The notes: a model not told the origin generated them from the letters alone. A stretch of DNA of 28,460 nucleotides from Nemertoderma westbladi (GCA_032718475.1 JAUCBJ010005114.1:1-28460); one strand, 5' to 3'. Shown: positions 9,724 to 20,714, counted from the first letter of the stretch. Program-made: numbers and translations.

Positions 9724-10580
9724 TGCTTGACATTAAACTAACATGAACACAGATAGAATAATTAACAATATAATTAATCAATTTACAATAATTAGTGAAA
9801 TGTTGTTCAACTGTGGCTCTTTGCTAGGGAAAACTAGGTGTAGTTGTGTGCATTTAATTTCGCGTTCCATAATGTTGATAATATGCAAATATTTCGATTA
9901 TCGCACATTGAATCGTTCCCAACTTTGTTTCAAACCATTTGGTTATAGTTAGTTACACAAGTTATACATACCTACATACCTACATTCATATACATACATA
10001 CATCGATCGTGTTTTTACCTCAGTTTTGGACAAAAACTACCAAATCTAAAAGACAGGTTCGTTTTAATACAAGGAATACAATTTAAATTATGGAAGGAAT
10101 TGTTACTGACAAACAAGAGTTACAAGGTTGTAGGCCTAGAGAGTAGATTTACCTTCTGTAGCTAGCTAGCAGGTTCGGCCGTTGTAGCTTGTAGGATGTC
10201 AGTCCCAAATTAATTGGGTTTTTTACTAATGCAACATTTCCGCTTATTTCCTTTTGGCAGGTATTATTAATGTTAATCTATGATTTATAGTAATTATGTC
10301 CTTATACAACGGTACTCTCCATAGAAAAGTCCTTTGAAACTAAAGTATTCTACGTTCCCTGAAATCTCTTATCTGCAGTAAGTGCTAATTGCGCCGTTGC
10401 TGGGCCACCTGGCAGCTGTCACTACCCCCGGATGCAGAATGTCATGTGTTTACAATAAATATTCACCATAAGTTATCAGGCAGTTAAATAGTGGAGCGGT
10501 TAGGTGGGGGGGATTTTTGATGCATTCAAAAATCAACTATATCACCATTCTAATCGATGCAAAGCGTAAATATTAAATTG
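9724..10580. other. non-coding DNA with a TACATA microsatellite
   Basis: Apart from an imperfect TACATA/TACCTA microsatellite near 9958-10003 and a GTAGCTAGCTAGC palindrome near 10157, nothing is recognised. The 69-codon open frame near 9743 has no feature that supports it as a gene. Confidence 0.55.
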
Positions 10581-10584
10581 TAAC

Positions 10585-10715
10585 ATGACTTTCGTTTATT
10601 GTTTTGGTTTGAATAACGTGGCACGGTTGCCTGTACTTTTTTTTCATAATCGACAATTAACATCATTAATTTTCCGAAGATGGGATTTGCATCAAGCCTA
10701 CCCCCACCACTGATA
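10585..10715 (+). mobile_element. R1 element fragment
   Basis: The fragment contains TTTATTGTTTTGGTTTGAAT, a degenerate CTGTAACCTG block and GATGGGATTTGCATC followed by C-rich sequence, in the same order as the R1 copy at 7180-7310. Confidence 0.65.
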
Positions 10716-10924
10716 ATTCCAGGGTGTCGGGTAAAATCAAGTTTTGTTTTTAAGCAATTTTATTTCCTGTCCTTGCCATATTTTTAGTACCAAAAGAAAC
10801 AATATGGCTATACTGGTGCAGGGGGTTGTTTCTACTTCCGGTGTTTCTTCTAGAGGGATTAAGTGCCCAAATGCTGAGAGATAATATGTATGGCGTCCAA
10901 GTTTAGGGGCTAGAAATGAACATT

Positions 10925-11010
10925 GATAATTAATTCACCGATTCGGGATTTTAATTCGAGGATATGGGATTTGCGTCACTCCCCATCCTCCCCTACCCAC
11001 GTTGGATACT
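10925..11010 (+). mobile_element. R1 right-end fragment
   Basis: GGGATTTTAATTCGAGGAT and ATGGGATTTGCGTCA followed by C-rich DNA match the right part of R1. The interior block is absent. Confidence 0.55.
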
Positions 11011-11228
11011 GTCACAGTCACTGTCTCGTATCCCAAACATACAGACACACATCCGGACTCCGGCAACTGTGATGGAAAACCATGAATTACCTCTACCTAT
11101 TATATTAATTAATAGTCATATTGTTCACTAATGGCTCTGTCTCGCGTCACTGAGTGTCTTATAATATTCACAGTGCTATAATACTAACCAGCTAACTGCA
11201 CATGAATTGGTGCTAAGTGAATGTAAGC

Positions 11229-11439
11229 GCGAGCATACCACTTCTAAGTCGAGCGAACTCGGACAGCGGAAATGAGATCCTTCCAGGCTTCCTGATTCTC
11301 CGTAGTTGTCGCAATTTAGTTTCTCTCAAGTTCAGTATCCCTTTCAAGCTGGTCTATATATGTTATGGCCGGTCGTCCACGTTGTGTTGATTGCCAGAAA
11401 AATAGATCTGGTATGACCTCGTCTTTACTTCTCCCAGCA
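11229..11439 (-). pseudogene. LINE family 1 C-terminus, 3' part of the interrupted host copy
   Basis: On the minus strand this encodes the end of a LINE ORF2, including SKDEVIPDLFFWQ, RGRPAITYIDQLERDT and ENQEAWKDL, with at least one internal stop. It is the downstream half of a copy whose upstream half lies at 12898-13250 on the same strand. The two halves are separated by the plus-strand LINE 11440-12897. The bases at 11424-11439 (TTTACTTCTCCCAGCA) are repeated with little change at 12898-12912, as expected of a target-site duplication. It is a relic with no function expected. Confidence 0.8.
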
Positions 11440-12897
11440 TAGTAGACATGTACCGAACAACAAGAGTCCCACAAGAATTGAAAACAAATAAGTTGGTGCC
11501 AGTTCCCAAGAAGGGCAACCTAACACTCTATGGTTCTTTTCGGGGAATCTCATTGATCTCGATTGCTGCAAAGCTATACAATAGAATTCTATTAAATCGC
11601 ATCAGGGATCCCATTGAGAGACTGCTCCGTGGAAATCAGAATGGGTTCCGTAAAGGTCGTGGGACCATGGAGCCAATTTTGGCACTTAGAAGGATAATTG
11701 AAGAGTTATCAAAAAAGAAAGACAGGCATCTGGCTGTTATCTTTGTTGATTTCTTCAAGGCATTTGATTCAGTCTCTCGCTCACGTATGTATGCATACTT
11801 TCATTATATGGGATTCCTGATGAAATTATTGCAGCAATCAGATCAGTATACGATGGTTCGACAACATTTGTGTCTACTGTTGACGGTGACACAGAACCAT
11901 TTGAAGTGTTATGGGGCGTCCTCCAGGGAGACACACTTGCACCATTCTTGTTCCTAATTGTGGATGACTATGTTCTACGCATGTCCTTAGATCATCATAA
12001 TGATGATGGGGTGATGATAACTCCACCTACTGGCTCCAGAAGTCGAGGAAATCCTGCCAAGTACCTAACTGATCTAGACTTTGCTGATGACTTAGGAGTA
12101 CTCTCAGAATCACTAGAGGGAGCCCAACGGCTCCTCAGCTCATTAGAACATGCTGCTTCTAGTGTTGGTCTTTTTATTAACTCCAAAAAGACCAAAATTT
12201 TGACAGTTAACTTTGAAAGTCCTCAGCAAGTCTCTGATCGGATGAGCATAAGCTCAAAAGATGGTATGTTTGAGCATGTGGATGACTTCTGTTACCTGGG
12301 ATCATGGATCCGGAAGTCAGGTGAGGACCTTCGAATACGTAAGGGAAAGGAATGGGCAGCCTTGAATAGGCTTTCCAGGATTTGGAAGTCAACGAGAATT
12401 AATCGGAAACTTAAGGTCCGATTATTTAGAGCAGCAGTAGTTCCAGTACTCCTCTATGGGAGTCCATGCTGGGCTCTAACTGCTGAGGACACCAAATCTC
12501 TGGATGGCACATTCACAAGAATGCTACGCCGGGTTCATTGTGTCAAGTACAATGCACACATCTCCAACCAGACACTATATAACATTGGAGGTGTCTCATT
12601 GGTTCCCCCAAGCTTGACACTAGAACAAAATCGCATCCGCTTTGCAGAACATTGCTTTCGCCGTGAGGACCAGCCAGTGCATAATCTTGTACTTTGGCAG
12701 CCTCATGGAGTGAATAAGCATGGTGGACAGCCCATGATTTCTTGAGACGCATCTTAAAGGACACTGGCCTTGAAGATGCGGATGATCTAGCAAATGTCAT
12801 GGGTGATAGGGAGTTGTGGCGGCACAATTTTATCGACAACCCGGCACAGCATTCTTAAAAATGCAGCTACAATACAGCATGCCGATCCTAGTAGTAG
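11440..12897 (+). pseudogene. 5'-truncated LINE retrotransposon copy with reverse transcriptase (family 2)
   Basis: This is the 3' portion of a non-LTR retrotransposon ORF2. The first frame (11448 to about 11810) has the fingers region with KKGNLTLYGSFRGISL, QNGFRKGRGT and motif A FVDFFKAFDS at 11742-11771. A one-base frameshift near 11808-11813 moves it to the next frame, which continues with IPDEI, GVLQGDTLAP and motif C FADD at 12080-12091. The C-terminal domain includes CYLGSWIRKSGEDLRIRKG and LLYGSPCWALT. A second frameshift near 12735 leads to LKDTGLEDADDLANVMGDRE and a stop near 12838. The endonuclease domain is absent, which fits 5' truncation at insertion. It ends in short TAG repeats, as RTE-like elements often do. 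The clade is not certain, and the copy is inactive. Confidence 0.88.
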
Positions 12898-13250
12898 TTT
12901 ACTTCTGCAGCAGTTCCCACTGAATCTTAATCTGCGTTCACGGAGGGTTGTTGATACAGGTGGTATTGAACTATAAAGCTCGGTGTTTGTCATGTGTTGT
13001 ATCCAGCTGATGTTTAGGGCTGCCCTTAGTAGTCTTGTGTAGCAACCATCAATTCGTTGTTCAAGTGATTTAGTCAGTGTCCAGGTCTCCGTGGCTCGAA
13101 AAAACTTAGTCTTCAGGTGACTGGAGAGGTCTGATTTCCAGATGGTATCCATTTTTAATAGAGCTACCCAAGATGTCGTAGACTCGTCAACGTATTTTAG
13201 TTGAGTAGTATCGATGGCAGTCAGGCTTCCATTGACAATACAAACAATGT
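12898..13250 (-). pseudogene. LINE family 1 reverse transcriptase C-terminal region, 5' part of the interrupted host copy
   Basis: The minus strand encodes MDTIWKSDLSSHLK, ETWTLTKSLEQRIDGCYTRL, HMTNTELYSS and RERRLRFSGNCCR, the conserved stretch C-terminal to a LINE reverse transcriptase domain. Reading breaks off at about 12913, where the plus-strand LINE begins, and resumes at 11439 with SKDEVIPD. About 23 bases are missing in the ETWTLT region when compared with the fragment at 6806-6910. Sequence upstream of about 13215 is no longer clearly LINE-like. Confidence 0.82.
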
Positions 13251-13319
13251 ATTCGGTCTGGTTTGGGTAGTATTTATATGCTATCCAACCCCATAGCAGA
13301 CCCTTTGTTCAGTAAAAGT

Positions 13320-13491
13320 TGTGCATCTGCTACTACCACTACTATCGGCATGCTACATTGCAGCTGCATTATATTATATATTTCTGTCGACAAAATTGCG
13401 CCGCCTCATCTCCCTATCACCCATGACATTTGCTATATCATCCACATATTCAATGACGGTGTCCTTTAATACTCGGCCTGGCCTATACTGT
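13320..13491 (-). pseudogene. LINE family 2 3'-end fragment
   Basis: This is the reverse complement of sequence like 12780-12900 of the plus-strand LINE. On the minus strand it encodes LKDTVIEYVDDIANVMGDRE, close to the C-terminus at about 12750-12815, and then an untranslated tail with ATGCAGCTGCAAT and AGTAGTGG repeats. It shows that family 2 has a conserved 3' end with trinucleotide repeats. Confidence 0.8.
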
Positions 13492-13673
13492 TTGCAAATA
13501 GATAAGTGTTTGATATAGCCCTATGCAAATAGATAAGTGTTGTTTAATGTTTGTCTGGTTATTACATTTTTCATAAAACCAACCATATAGGGAGTGTAAA
13601 TAATGCAATGTACTGCATCTATTAGCATCTATCATAATATTATTTACTTTGTATTATAATTATTTGTGATACT
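13492..13673. mobile_element. about 180-bp insert inside a LINE fragment
   Basis: The LINE family 2 homology stops near 13491 and resumes at 13674. The intervening AT-rich DNA begins with two copies of TGCAAATAGATAAGTGTT (near 13493 and 13525). It has no coding capacity and its family is not recognised. Calling it a mobile insertion is an inference from the interrupted homology. Confidence 0.4.
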
Positions 13674-13855
13674 TTGTCCACCATTCTTACCCATTCTATG
13701 ACGCCGCCAAAGCACATGATTACGCATTGGCTGGTCCTCACGGCGAAACCAAGAAAGAAATGTTCTGCAAGGCTGTTGCGGCTCCGTTCAAGTGTCAAGC
13801 TAGGGGAGACTAATGAAACACCTCCAAGGTTTTATAGAGTCTGATTGGAGATGTT
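13674..13855 (-). pseudogene. LINE family 2 C-terminal fragment
   Basis: The plus-strand sequence is the reverse complement of 12590-12725 of the plus-strand LINE with several substitutions and a short insertion. Shared blocks include TGGCTGGTCCTCACGGCGAA, ATGTTCTGCAA, GTGTCAAGCT and CACCTCCAA. It corresponds to the LVLWQP region of the LINE ORF. Confidence 0.8.
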
Positions 13856-14092
13856 TATTCTACATTGTACATTTATTGTCTATCCTGAGGTTGTAGGATC
13901 GTTCGATTCTCTCTTGGCCAGTAATCGTATGTTTACATCGTAGCTTAATGAGTACCACTTTCCTCTGCGGGAGTATAGTTCTCGGCGGACTGCTCTGGAA
14001 AAACATCGTTAGACTTTGTGCGTAAACTCTGTTCTAACGGCAGAAGAAAATAAATATATTTTTTTAAAAGAATAGAAAAAAAGTTTTTTACT
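13856..14092 (+). mobile_element. SINE-like insert with a partial B box and A/T-rich tail
   Basis: Between two minus-strand LINE pieces lies about 235 bp of unrelated DNA. CGTTCGATTCT at 13900-13910 matches nine of eleven B-box positions. It is preceded by CCTGAGGTTGTAGGATC and followed by an anonymous body. The insert ends in GAAAATAAATATATTTTTTT near 14065. No A box precedes the B box, so a 5'-truncated tRNA-derived SINE is the best reading. Other insertions are possible. Confidence 0.4.
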
Positions 14093-14094
14093 TT

Positions 14095-14292
14095 TTTTCT
14101 AGGATTTGTAGTATTTTATCCCTATGGATGGAGTCGAATGCTTCCTTGAAATCCACAAATGTCAGGACTGCGGTGAGATTCTTCGAGTTAAGTCCCTCAA
14201 TCAGTCCTCGAAGCAGAAGCATCTGAGCTATTGTTGATCTATTTGGTCGAAATCCGTTTGGCTCTTACGCAGCAGTTTCTCTATGAGATCTA
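14095..14292 (-). pseudogene. LINE reverse transcriptase fragment (fingers to motif A)
   Basis: On the minus strand, with one internal stop, this encodes PNGFRPNRSTIAQMLLLRGL, then LTAVLTFVDFKEAFDSIHRD. These are the conserved NGFR block and motif A of a non-LTR reverse transcriptase. The sequence differs from the plus-strand LINE at the same place (FVDFFKAFDSVSRS), so it probably belongs to family 1, whose C-terminal part is at 12898-13250. A large deletion and later insertions separate them. Confidence 0.85.
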
Positions 14293-15104
14293 ATATTCTA
14301 TGGCATTAATTTATTATTATGTGAACATAAAATTGTGATACAATATGACCAGGGTCCTTCATCGTATTTGGATACTTCGCGGGAGTGAGAACCACGAATA
14401 GGAGTCAGCAATACATTGATGCATTAGGCTGGACCTATTATCCATGGTTAAAGGATTAAGAAAATTAATTTAATGTGGAAGGTGTGTAAAACCAAAATTT
14501 AATTAAAAAATGCAATTAGGCCTACTTCAAAGAGTAATATGATTTCACTTAATCTTGGTGTTTTTTGAGCGCTGATTTTGATTACATGTTTTCGCCTGTT
14601 TTTGGACTGTTTTCTCCTGTGACTTCCAGGAAATTTAATCATCGTTACACATGTAAAATTTTTGTGTAAATAGGGGTTATTGGAAAATTATTGAAAACTA
14701 AATTTTTTTGTCATTTTTTATGTCGATTTTTTTTACACAATCGTTAGTAGCTACGATTGTATGTCAGCTACAGCGCTGGGGCTAACGCCAAAAGATAGAT
14801 AATTTAAAGCTCCACAAGTCTGTAAAAATAAAACTTACTAATGTGGAAAAGTAGAATTTAAGATAAACTACATTAGAGTGGGGACTTTCAGTTTTCTTTA
14901 ATAATACTCTGTAAAACTACATTGTATAACAAAGCAAAATAATTGGTGTACAGTACCTTGCTTGTTTCTTGTTAATTGTTGCTTGTTAATAATTTTTGTC
15001 GTACTACTGTATAACATTAACTAACTACACATTTATTGCGCCACTTGCATCTAAAGTGTTTGTTCGGCTTACAAAAATGTTAGGCTACCGTTTTCTTCTA
15101 GAGT
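14293..15104. other. AT-rich non-coding DNA, nothing recognised
   Basis: No gene, RNA gene or repeat family is supported in this stretch. Confidence 0.6.
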
Positions 15105-15170
15105 AATCAGCTTTTATTTGCGTCGATTTCCAATGGAGAGGGATGAATTTTGATTGAGTCGGAAATCCTC
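15105..15170 (-). mobile_element. R1 left-end fragment, inverted
   Basis: The sequence is the reverse complement of the doubled R1 left end at 7079-7150. TTATTTGCGTCGATTTCC, GGAGAGGGATGAATTTT and AGTCGGAAATCC appear in the expected inverted order. Confidence 0.65.
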
Positions 15171-16565
15171 GCCTATCTGCTAACGTTACTCTGGGGATTA
15201 CCTATGGCTTATAAAACGAAGAAACATTACAATGTTTGTATACGTTAGATTATGAGCATTAAGGTTACGGAGTTATAAAATAATAGATGCGGACACAATT
15301 CCAATCTCACTCCCATGTATCGGCCAAGAAGGGATTTAGCCTTACAGTGCCGTATAATCCTTACTACTCTCCTATAACTTGTTTTAACTTAATCTTACTG
15401 TAGCAGTGGTGCGAGCCACAGAAGTAAGCGAGCTTAGCATAAGGGTATCACTAACTCAATCGGTGTGTCTGTTGTTCTGTTGTGTCCAATTTTAAACGTT
15501 AATAACTCGGCCAATCCTCTATGAAATCTAACCAACCTTGGTACACATGTTGTTTGGCAAAAATTTAGAAATTTTCTACGTTGAATATGCGTGTGGCCTT
15601 CGAGAAGGTAAGATGAAAGTAGTTGATTAGTTAATTAAGTTGATTAGGCTAAAAACAGCATTTTCAACCTGCCCTTTATTGGAAATGAATTATTATCTTC
15701 TAGTATAATATTTAAAAATAATTATTATACATAAAAATTATACAGATGTAATCCCCATACCCCATTCTATTATAGTTTTTAATTAGTTCAAGTGATTTGC
15801 TTTAATGTGTTTTTAATTTAACTGTAATTAAGTTATTGAAATACACCGTCACTTTATACTTCCAGCTCCCTCATCCCATGGCGTGCAAGCTATTGCGTAG
15901 TTGGGAACCAGTCCAACCTGTCCCACCTCACCACTACTGCTCAAAGGCAGCAATGTATTACACTAATAAGACAGCTTGCTTATTGTTTAACTCGTCGCAA
16001 AATGATTGCCGAATATTTAATCGTGATTCTTTATAGAATAATTAGCTAAATAATTTCGTTGAGGTGTTGACGTAGTAAATAAATATTTCAGTATCAATAC
16101 TATCGGCATAAGGTTAGTTTTAATATTTATTACAAATTGGTCTCCTCCAAATATATTTAATATACTACTCTGTGCTCCTTTGGGTTGGGATGGTGCAGAT
16201 TAAGAGGAAGTTTGAAGGGGAGGAACTTTCCCCTCTTCTATGATTTATTGTTGGTTTGGTTAAATTTCTTAAATACCAATTTTGTGATAGAATTGCTCAA
16301 TTGTAATTTGTATCTCATAACTAACTGAGCATCGTGCTGCGCGAAAGCCCCATGAACGTGCACCATAATCTTACATAAACTTACGGTCATGAATAATAAG
16401 GGCGCGGTTTTGTCGCCACTATTCACCGGTTATTTTGTACAGTTCGTTTACCAATTACAGATATTAAGGAAGTACAACGCCGTATCTCGGGTGTATGCCA
16501 AAGGAAATTGATTTGAGCTGCGTTACAATTGTTTTCCAAAAGACTGAAATTATTGATTTAATTTA
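15171..16565. other. AT-rich non-coding DNA, nothing recognised
   Basis: Only short open frames without motifs are present, including those near 15836-16036 and 16238-16426. I see no supported gene or repeat family. Confidence 0.55.
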
Positions 16566-16569
16566 AAAC

Positions 16570-16665
16570 GTTAAGAGAAAGGAGCAGGTTACAGTTGCTG
16601 TGTTTTCTGACCAAAACAATTAATAAAACGTTTTTTTTTCATATGCGACCAATTTTCCCTCTATA
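16570..16665 (-). mobile_element. R1 fragment, inverted
   Basis: AGAGAAAGGAGCAGGTTACAG, GACCAAAACAATTAATAAAA and TGCGACCAATTTTCCCTC are reverse complements of the R1 interior and left end, in matching order. Confidence 0.7.
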
Positions 16666-16839
16666 TCACTTTTTCACTTGCAGTCAATGTGAGTCAGTTT
16701 CAATCACATCTGTACGCCTATCTACTGTACTTTGGCGGATTTCTAACGTATAAACCCTTGGAGGCAGACAGCAATGGAAAATACAATGAAGCACCCAGAA
16801 TGGAGTGCTGTAGTCTTTCTGATTGTTCGTTTTTTTACT

Positions 16840-19800
16840 CCATCAATGTCCATATTATCTCTCCCTTCCCCTAAACCCTTCCCTAAGTGTCCAAATTATC
16901 TTTCCCTACCCCTAAACCACTCCCTCGGTGTCCATATTATCTTTCCCTACCCCTAAACCCTTCCCTCAATGTCCAAATTATCCCTTCCCGAAATGTCAAA
17001 ATTATCTTTCCCTACCCCTAAACCCCTCCCTAGGTGTCCATATTATCTTTCCCTACCCCTAAACCCCTCCCTCGGTTTCCATATTATCTTTCCCTACCCC
17101 TAAACCCTTGCCTCAATGTCCAAATTATCTTTCCCTACCCCTAAACCCCTCCCTCGGTGTCCATATTATCTTTCCCTACCCATTAACCCTTCCCTCAATG
17201 TCCAAATTATATTTCCATACCCCGAAACCCCATACTCAGTGTCCATATTATCTTTCCCTACCCCTAAACCCTTCCCGCAATTTCAAAATTATCTTTCCCT
17301 CCCCCTAAACCCCTCCCTCGGTGTCCATATTATCTTTCCCTACCCCTAAACCCTTCCCTCAATGTCCAAATTATCTTTCCCTCCCCCTAAACCCCTCCCT
17401 CGGTGTCCATATTATCTTTCCCTACCCCTAAACCCTTGCCTCAATGTCCAAATTATCTTTCCCTACCCCTAAACCCCTCCCTCGGTGTCCATATTATCTT
17501 TCCCTACCCATTAACCCTTCCCTCAATGTCCAAATTATATTTCCATACCCCGAAACCCCATACTCAGTGTCCATATTATCTTTCCCTACCCCTAAACCCT
17601 TCCCGAAATGTCAAAATTATCTTTCCCTACCCCTAAACCCCTCCCTAGGTGTCCATATTATCTTTCCCTACCCCTAAACCCCTCCCTCGGTGTCCATATT
17701 ATCTTTCCCTACCCCTAAACCCCTCCCTCGGTGTCCATATTATCTTTCCCTACCCATTAACCCTTCCCTCAATGTCCAAATTATATTTCCATACCCCGAA
17801 ACCCCATACTCAGTGTCCATATTATCTTTCCCTACCCCTAAACCCTTCCCGCTATTTCAAAATTATCTTTCCCTCCCCCTAAACCCCTCCCTCGGTGTCC
17901 ATATTATCTTTCCCTACCCCTAAACCCTTGCCTCAATGTCCAAATTATCTTTCCCTACCCCTAAACCCCTCCCTCGGTGTCCATATTATCTTTCCCTACC
18001 CCTAAACCCTTGCCTCAATGTCCAAATTATCTTTCCCTACCCCTAAACCCCTCCCTCGGTGTCCATATTATCTTTCCCTACCCATTAACCCTTCCCTCAA
18101 TGTCCAAATTATATTTCCATACCCCGAAACCCCATACTCAGTGTCCATATTATCTTTCCCTACCCCTAAACCCTTCCCGCAATTTCAAAATTATCTTTCC
18201 CTCCCCCTAAACCCCTCCCTCGGTGTCCATATTATCTTTCCCTACCCCTAAACCCTTCCCTCAATGTCCAAATTATCTTTCCCTCCCCCTAAACCCCTCC
18301 CTCGGTGTCCATATTATATTTCCCTACCCCTAAACCCTTCCCTCAATGTCCAAATTATCTTTCCCTCCCCCTAAACCCCTCCCTCGGTGTCCATATTATC
18401 TTTCCCTACCCCTAAACCCTTCCCTCAATGTCCAAATTATCTTTCCCTACCCCTAAACCCCTCCCTCGGTGTCCATATTATCTTTCCCTACCCCTAAACC
18501 CTTCCCTCAGTGTCCATATTATCCTTTCCCTACCCCTAAACCCTTCCCTCAATGTCCAAATTATATTTCCATACCCCGAAACCCCATACTCAGTGTCCAT
18601 ATTATCTTTCCCTCCCCCTAAACCCCTCCCTCGGTGTCCATATTATCTTTCCCTACCCCTAAACCCTTCCCTCAGTGTCCATATTATCCTTTCCCTACCC
18701 CTAAACCCTTCCCTCAATGTCCAAATTATATTTCCATACCCCGAAACCCCATACTCAGTGTCCATATTATCTTTCCCTCCCCCTAAACCCCTCCCTCAGT
18801 GTCCATATTATCTTTCCCTCCCCCTAAACCCCTCCCTCGGTGTCCATATTATCTTTCCCTACCCCTAAACCCTTCCCGCAATTTCAAAATTATCTTTCCC
18901 TCCCCCTAAACCCCTCCCTCGGTGTCCATATTATCTTTCCCTACCCCTAAACCCTTCCCTCAATGTCCAAATTATCTTTCCCTCCCCCTAAACCCCTCCC
19001 TCGGTGTCCATATTATCTTTCCCTACCCCTAAACCCTTCCCTCAATGTCCAAATTATCTTTCCCTACCCCTAAACCCCTCCCTCGGTGTCCATATTATCT
19101 TTCCCTACCCCTAAACCCTTCCCGCAATGTCAAAATTATCTTTCCCTCCCCCCTAAACCCCTCCCTCGGTGTCCATATTATCTTTCCCTACCCCTAAACC
19201 CCTCCCTCGGTGTCCATATTATCTTTCCCTACCCCTAAACCCTTCCCGCAATGTCAAAATTATCTTTCCCTCCCCCCTAAACCCCTCCCTCGGTGTCCAT
19301 ATTATCTTTCCCTACCCCTAAACCCTTCCCTCAATGTCCAAATTATCTTTCCCTACCCCTAAACCCTTCCCTCAGTGTCCATATTATCCTTTCCCTCCCC
19401 CTAAACCCCTCCCTTGGTGTCCATATTATCTTTCCCTACCCCTAAACCCTTCCCTCAATGTCCAAATTATCTTTCCCTACCCCTAAACCCCTCCCTCGGT
19501 GTCCATATTATCTTTCCCTACCCCTAAACCCTTCCCTCAATGTCCAAATTATATTTCCATACCCCGAAACCCCATACTCAGTGTCCATATTATCTTTCCC
19601 TCCCCCTAAACCCCTCCCTCGGTGTCCATATTATCTTTCCCTACCCCTAAACCCTTCCCTCAATGTCCAAATTATCTTTCCCTACCCCTAAACCCCTCCC
19701 TCGGTGTCCATATTATCCTTTCCCTACCCCTAAACCCTTCCCTCAATGTCCAAATTATATTTCCATACCCCGAGAAACCCTATACTCTACTCAGTGTCCA

Positions 19801-19955
19801 TATTATCTTTCCCTACCCCTAAACCCTTCCCTCAATGTCCAAATTATCTTTCCCTACCCATAAACCCCTCCCTCAATGTCCATATTATCTTTCCCTTCCC
19901 CTAAACCCTTCCCTAAGTGTCCATATTATTTTTCCCTACCCCCAAACCCCTATTG
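16840..19955. repeat. 41-bp C-rich minisatellite, roughly 75 copies
   Basis: The unit runs CCCTAAACCCCTCCCTCGGT, then GTCCATATTATCTTTCCCTAC. Variants replace GGTGTCCATA with AATGTCCAAA, and a marked variant with CCATACCCCGAAACCCC and ATACTCAGTGTCC recurs at about 17213, 17541, 17787, 18115, 18561, 18730, 19554 and 19763. Many of these intervals are multiples of 41, showing block duplication. The C-rich strand is entirely plus; the minus strand gives GGG-A-GGGG-TTTA-GGGG-TA-GGG in the majority unit, a canonical G-quadruplex motif. Overlapping 66-146 codon frames come from the repeat and are not genes. Copies at both edges are the most diverged. Confidence 0.97.
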
Positions 19956-19995
19956 AGACGAGATATTAATTCGACGCGATGGCATTTGCGTAAAG
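19950..19995 (+). mobile_element. R1 right-end fragment next to the minisatellite
   Basis: ATTGAGACGAGATATTAATTC and GATGGCATTTGCGT match the R1 right end at 7254-7296. It directly abuts the last minisatellite unit. Confidence 0.6.
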
Positions 19996-20700
19996 TTTTT
20001 GTGTCCGTGTCTTGTTGAAACACGATATCCTACGAACAAGACACATTCCACATATTTAGCGGAGGCGGTTAATTAAATAATTGTTAGTTCTAAATACTTA
20101 AATCGTTGAAATTCCTGTAAACTAAAAAAATACCGCAAGTTTGTAATCAATGCATCCCTATAAAATAAAATAATGTATGCCATGTCTTAATTCCAGTCAG
20201 AATTCCTTAATAAGAACCATTCAATAATTCAACCTGACGTCACGTACCCCTTCACCGAAAGAATACTGTTGTGTACAACACGGGTAGATATATATAGAGT
20301 AGGCCGCCTGCAAGTAATCTAATATAGCGAGGTATAGATACACCCGAGGCGAGTAATCCTCTCCGTGGTGGGTAAGATCATTACTCCACACTGGTTCCAT
20401 CATTCCAATAACCCACGAGATTGAATCCCCGCGCAGCAAATGATGCGCAATGGGGATCCGAGCAGGCAGCGGCAGCAACGCAATTACTCGAGGCATGGTT
20501 GGTTGGTTGCGGTCCCCGTCTACTGCGCTAGTAGAGGTAATGTGACGTTGATATGCCGCCGTTATGGAAAACAGTCAAATGTCAGAAATGGCTAATTGAA
20601 AAATCGACGTACTTTTACAGCTAGTGTTTGTGTTGTTGTACATCAAACATGCGTAAATTTCCAGATGGGGAAAATATATTTTCGCCAATATGATAATTTA
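19996..20700. other. non-coding DNA, no gene supported
   Basis: About 20230-20560 is richer in GC than its surroundings and holds a 91-codon minus-strand open frame (20221-20496) without recognisable motifs. I cannot support it as a gene. A diverged repeat or regulatory element is equally possible. Confidence 0.4.
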
Positions 20701-20714
20701 GGAAGTTATTTTTA

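Noticed and set aside
9743-9952. Small protein gene of 69 codons
   Set aside because: No motif, AT-rich composition and no supporting context.
11448-12745. Active LINE or domesticated reverse transcriptase gene
   Set aside because: Two frameshifts and the missing 5' half show a dead, truncated copy.
16689-19863. Many 60-146 codon frames rich in proline, leucine and serine
   Set aside because: They overlap in several frames across the 41-bp minisatellite and shift with each unit.
16840-19955. Interstitial telomere tract
   Set aside because: CCCTAAA occurs only once per 41-bp unit, not as a continuous short repeat.
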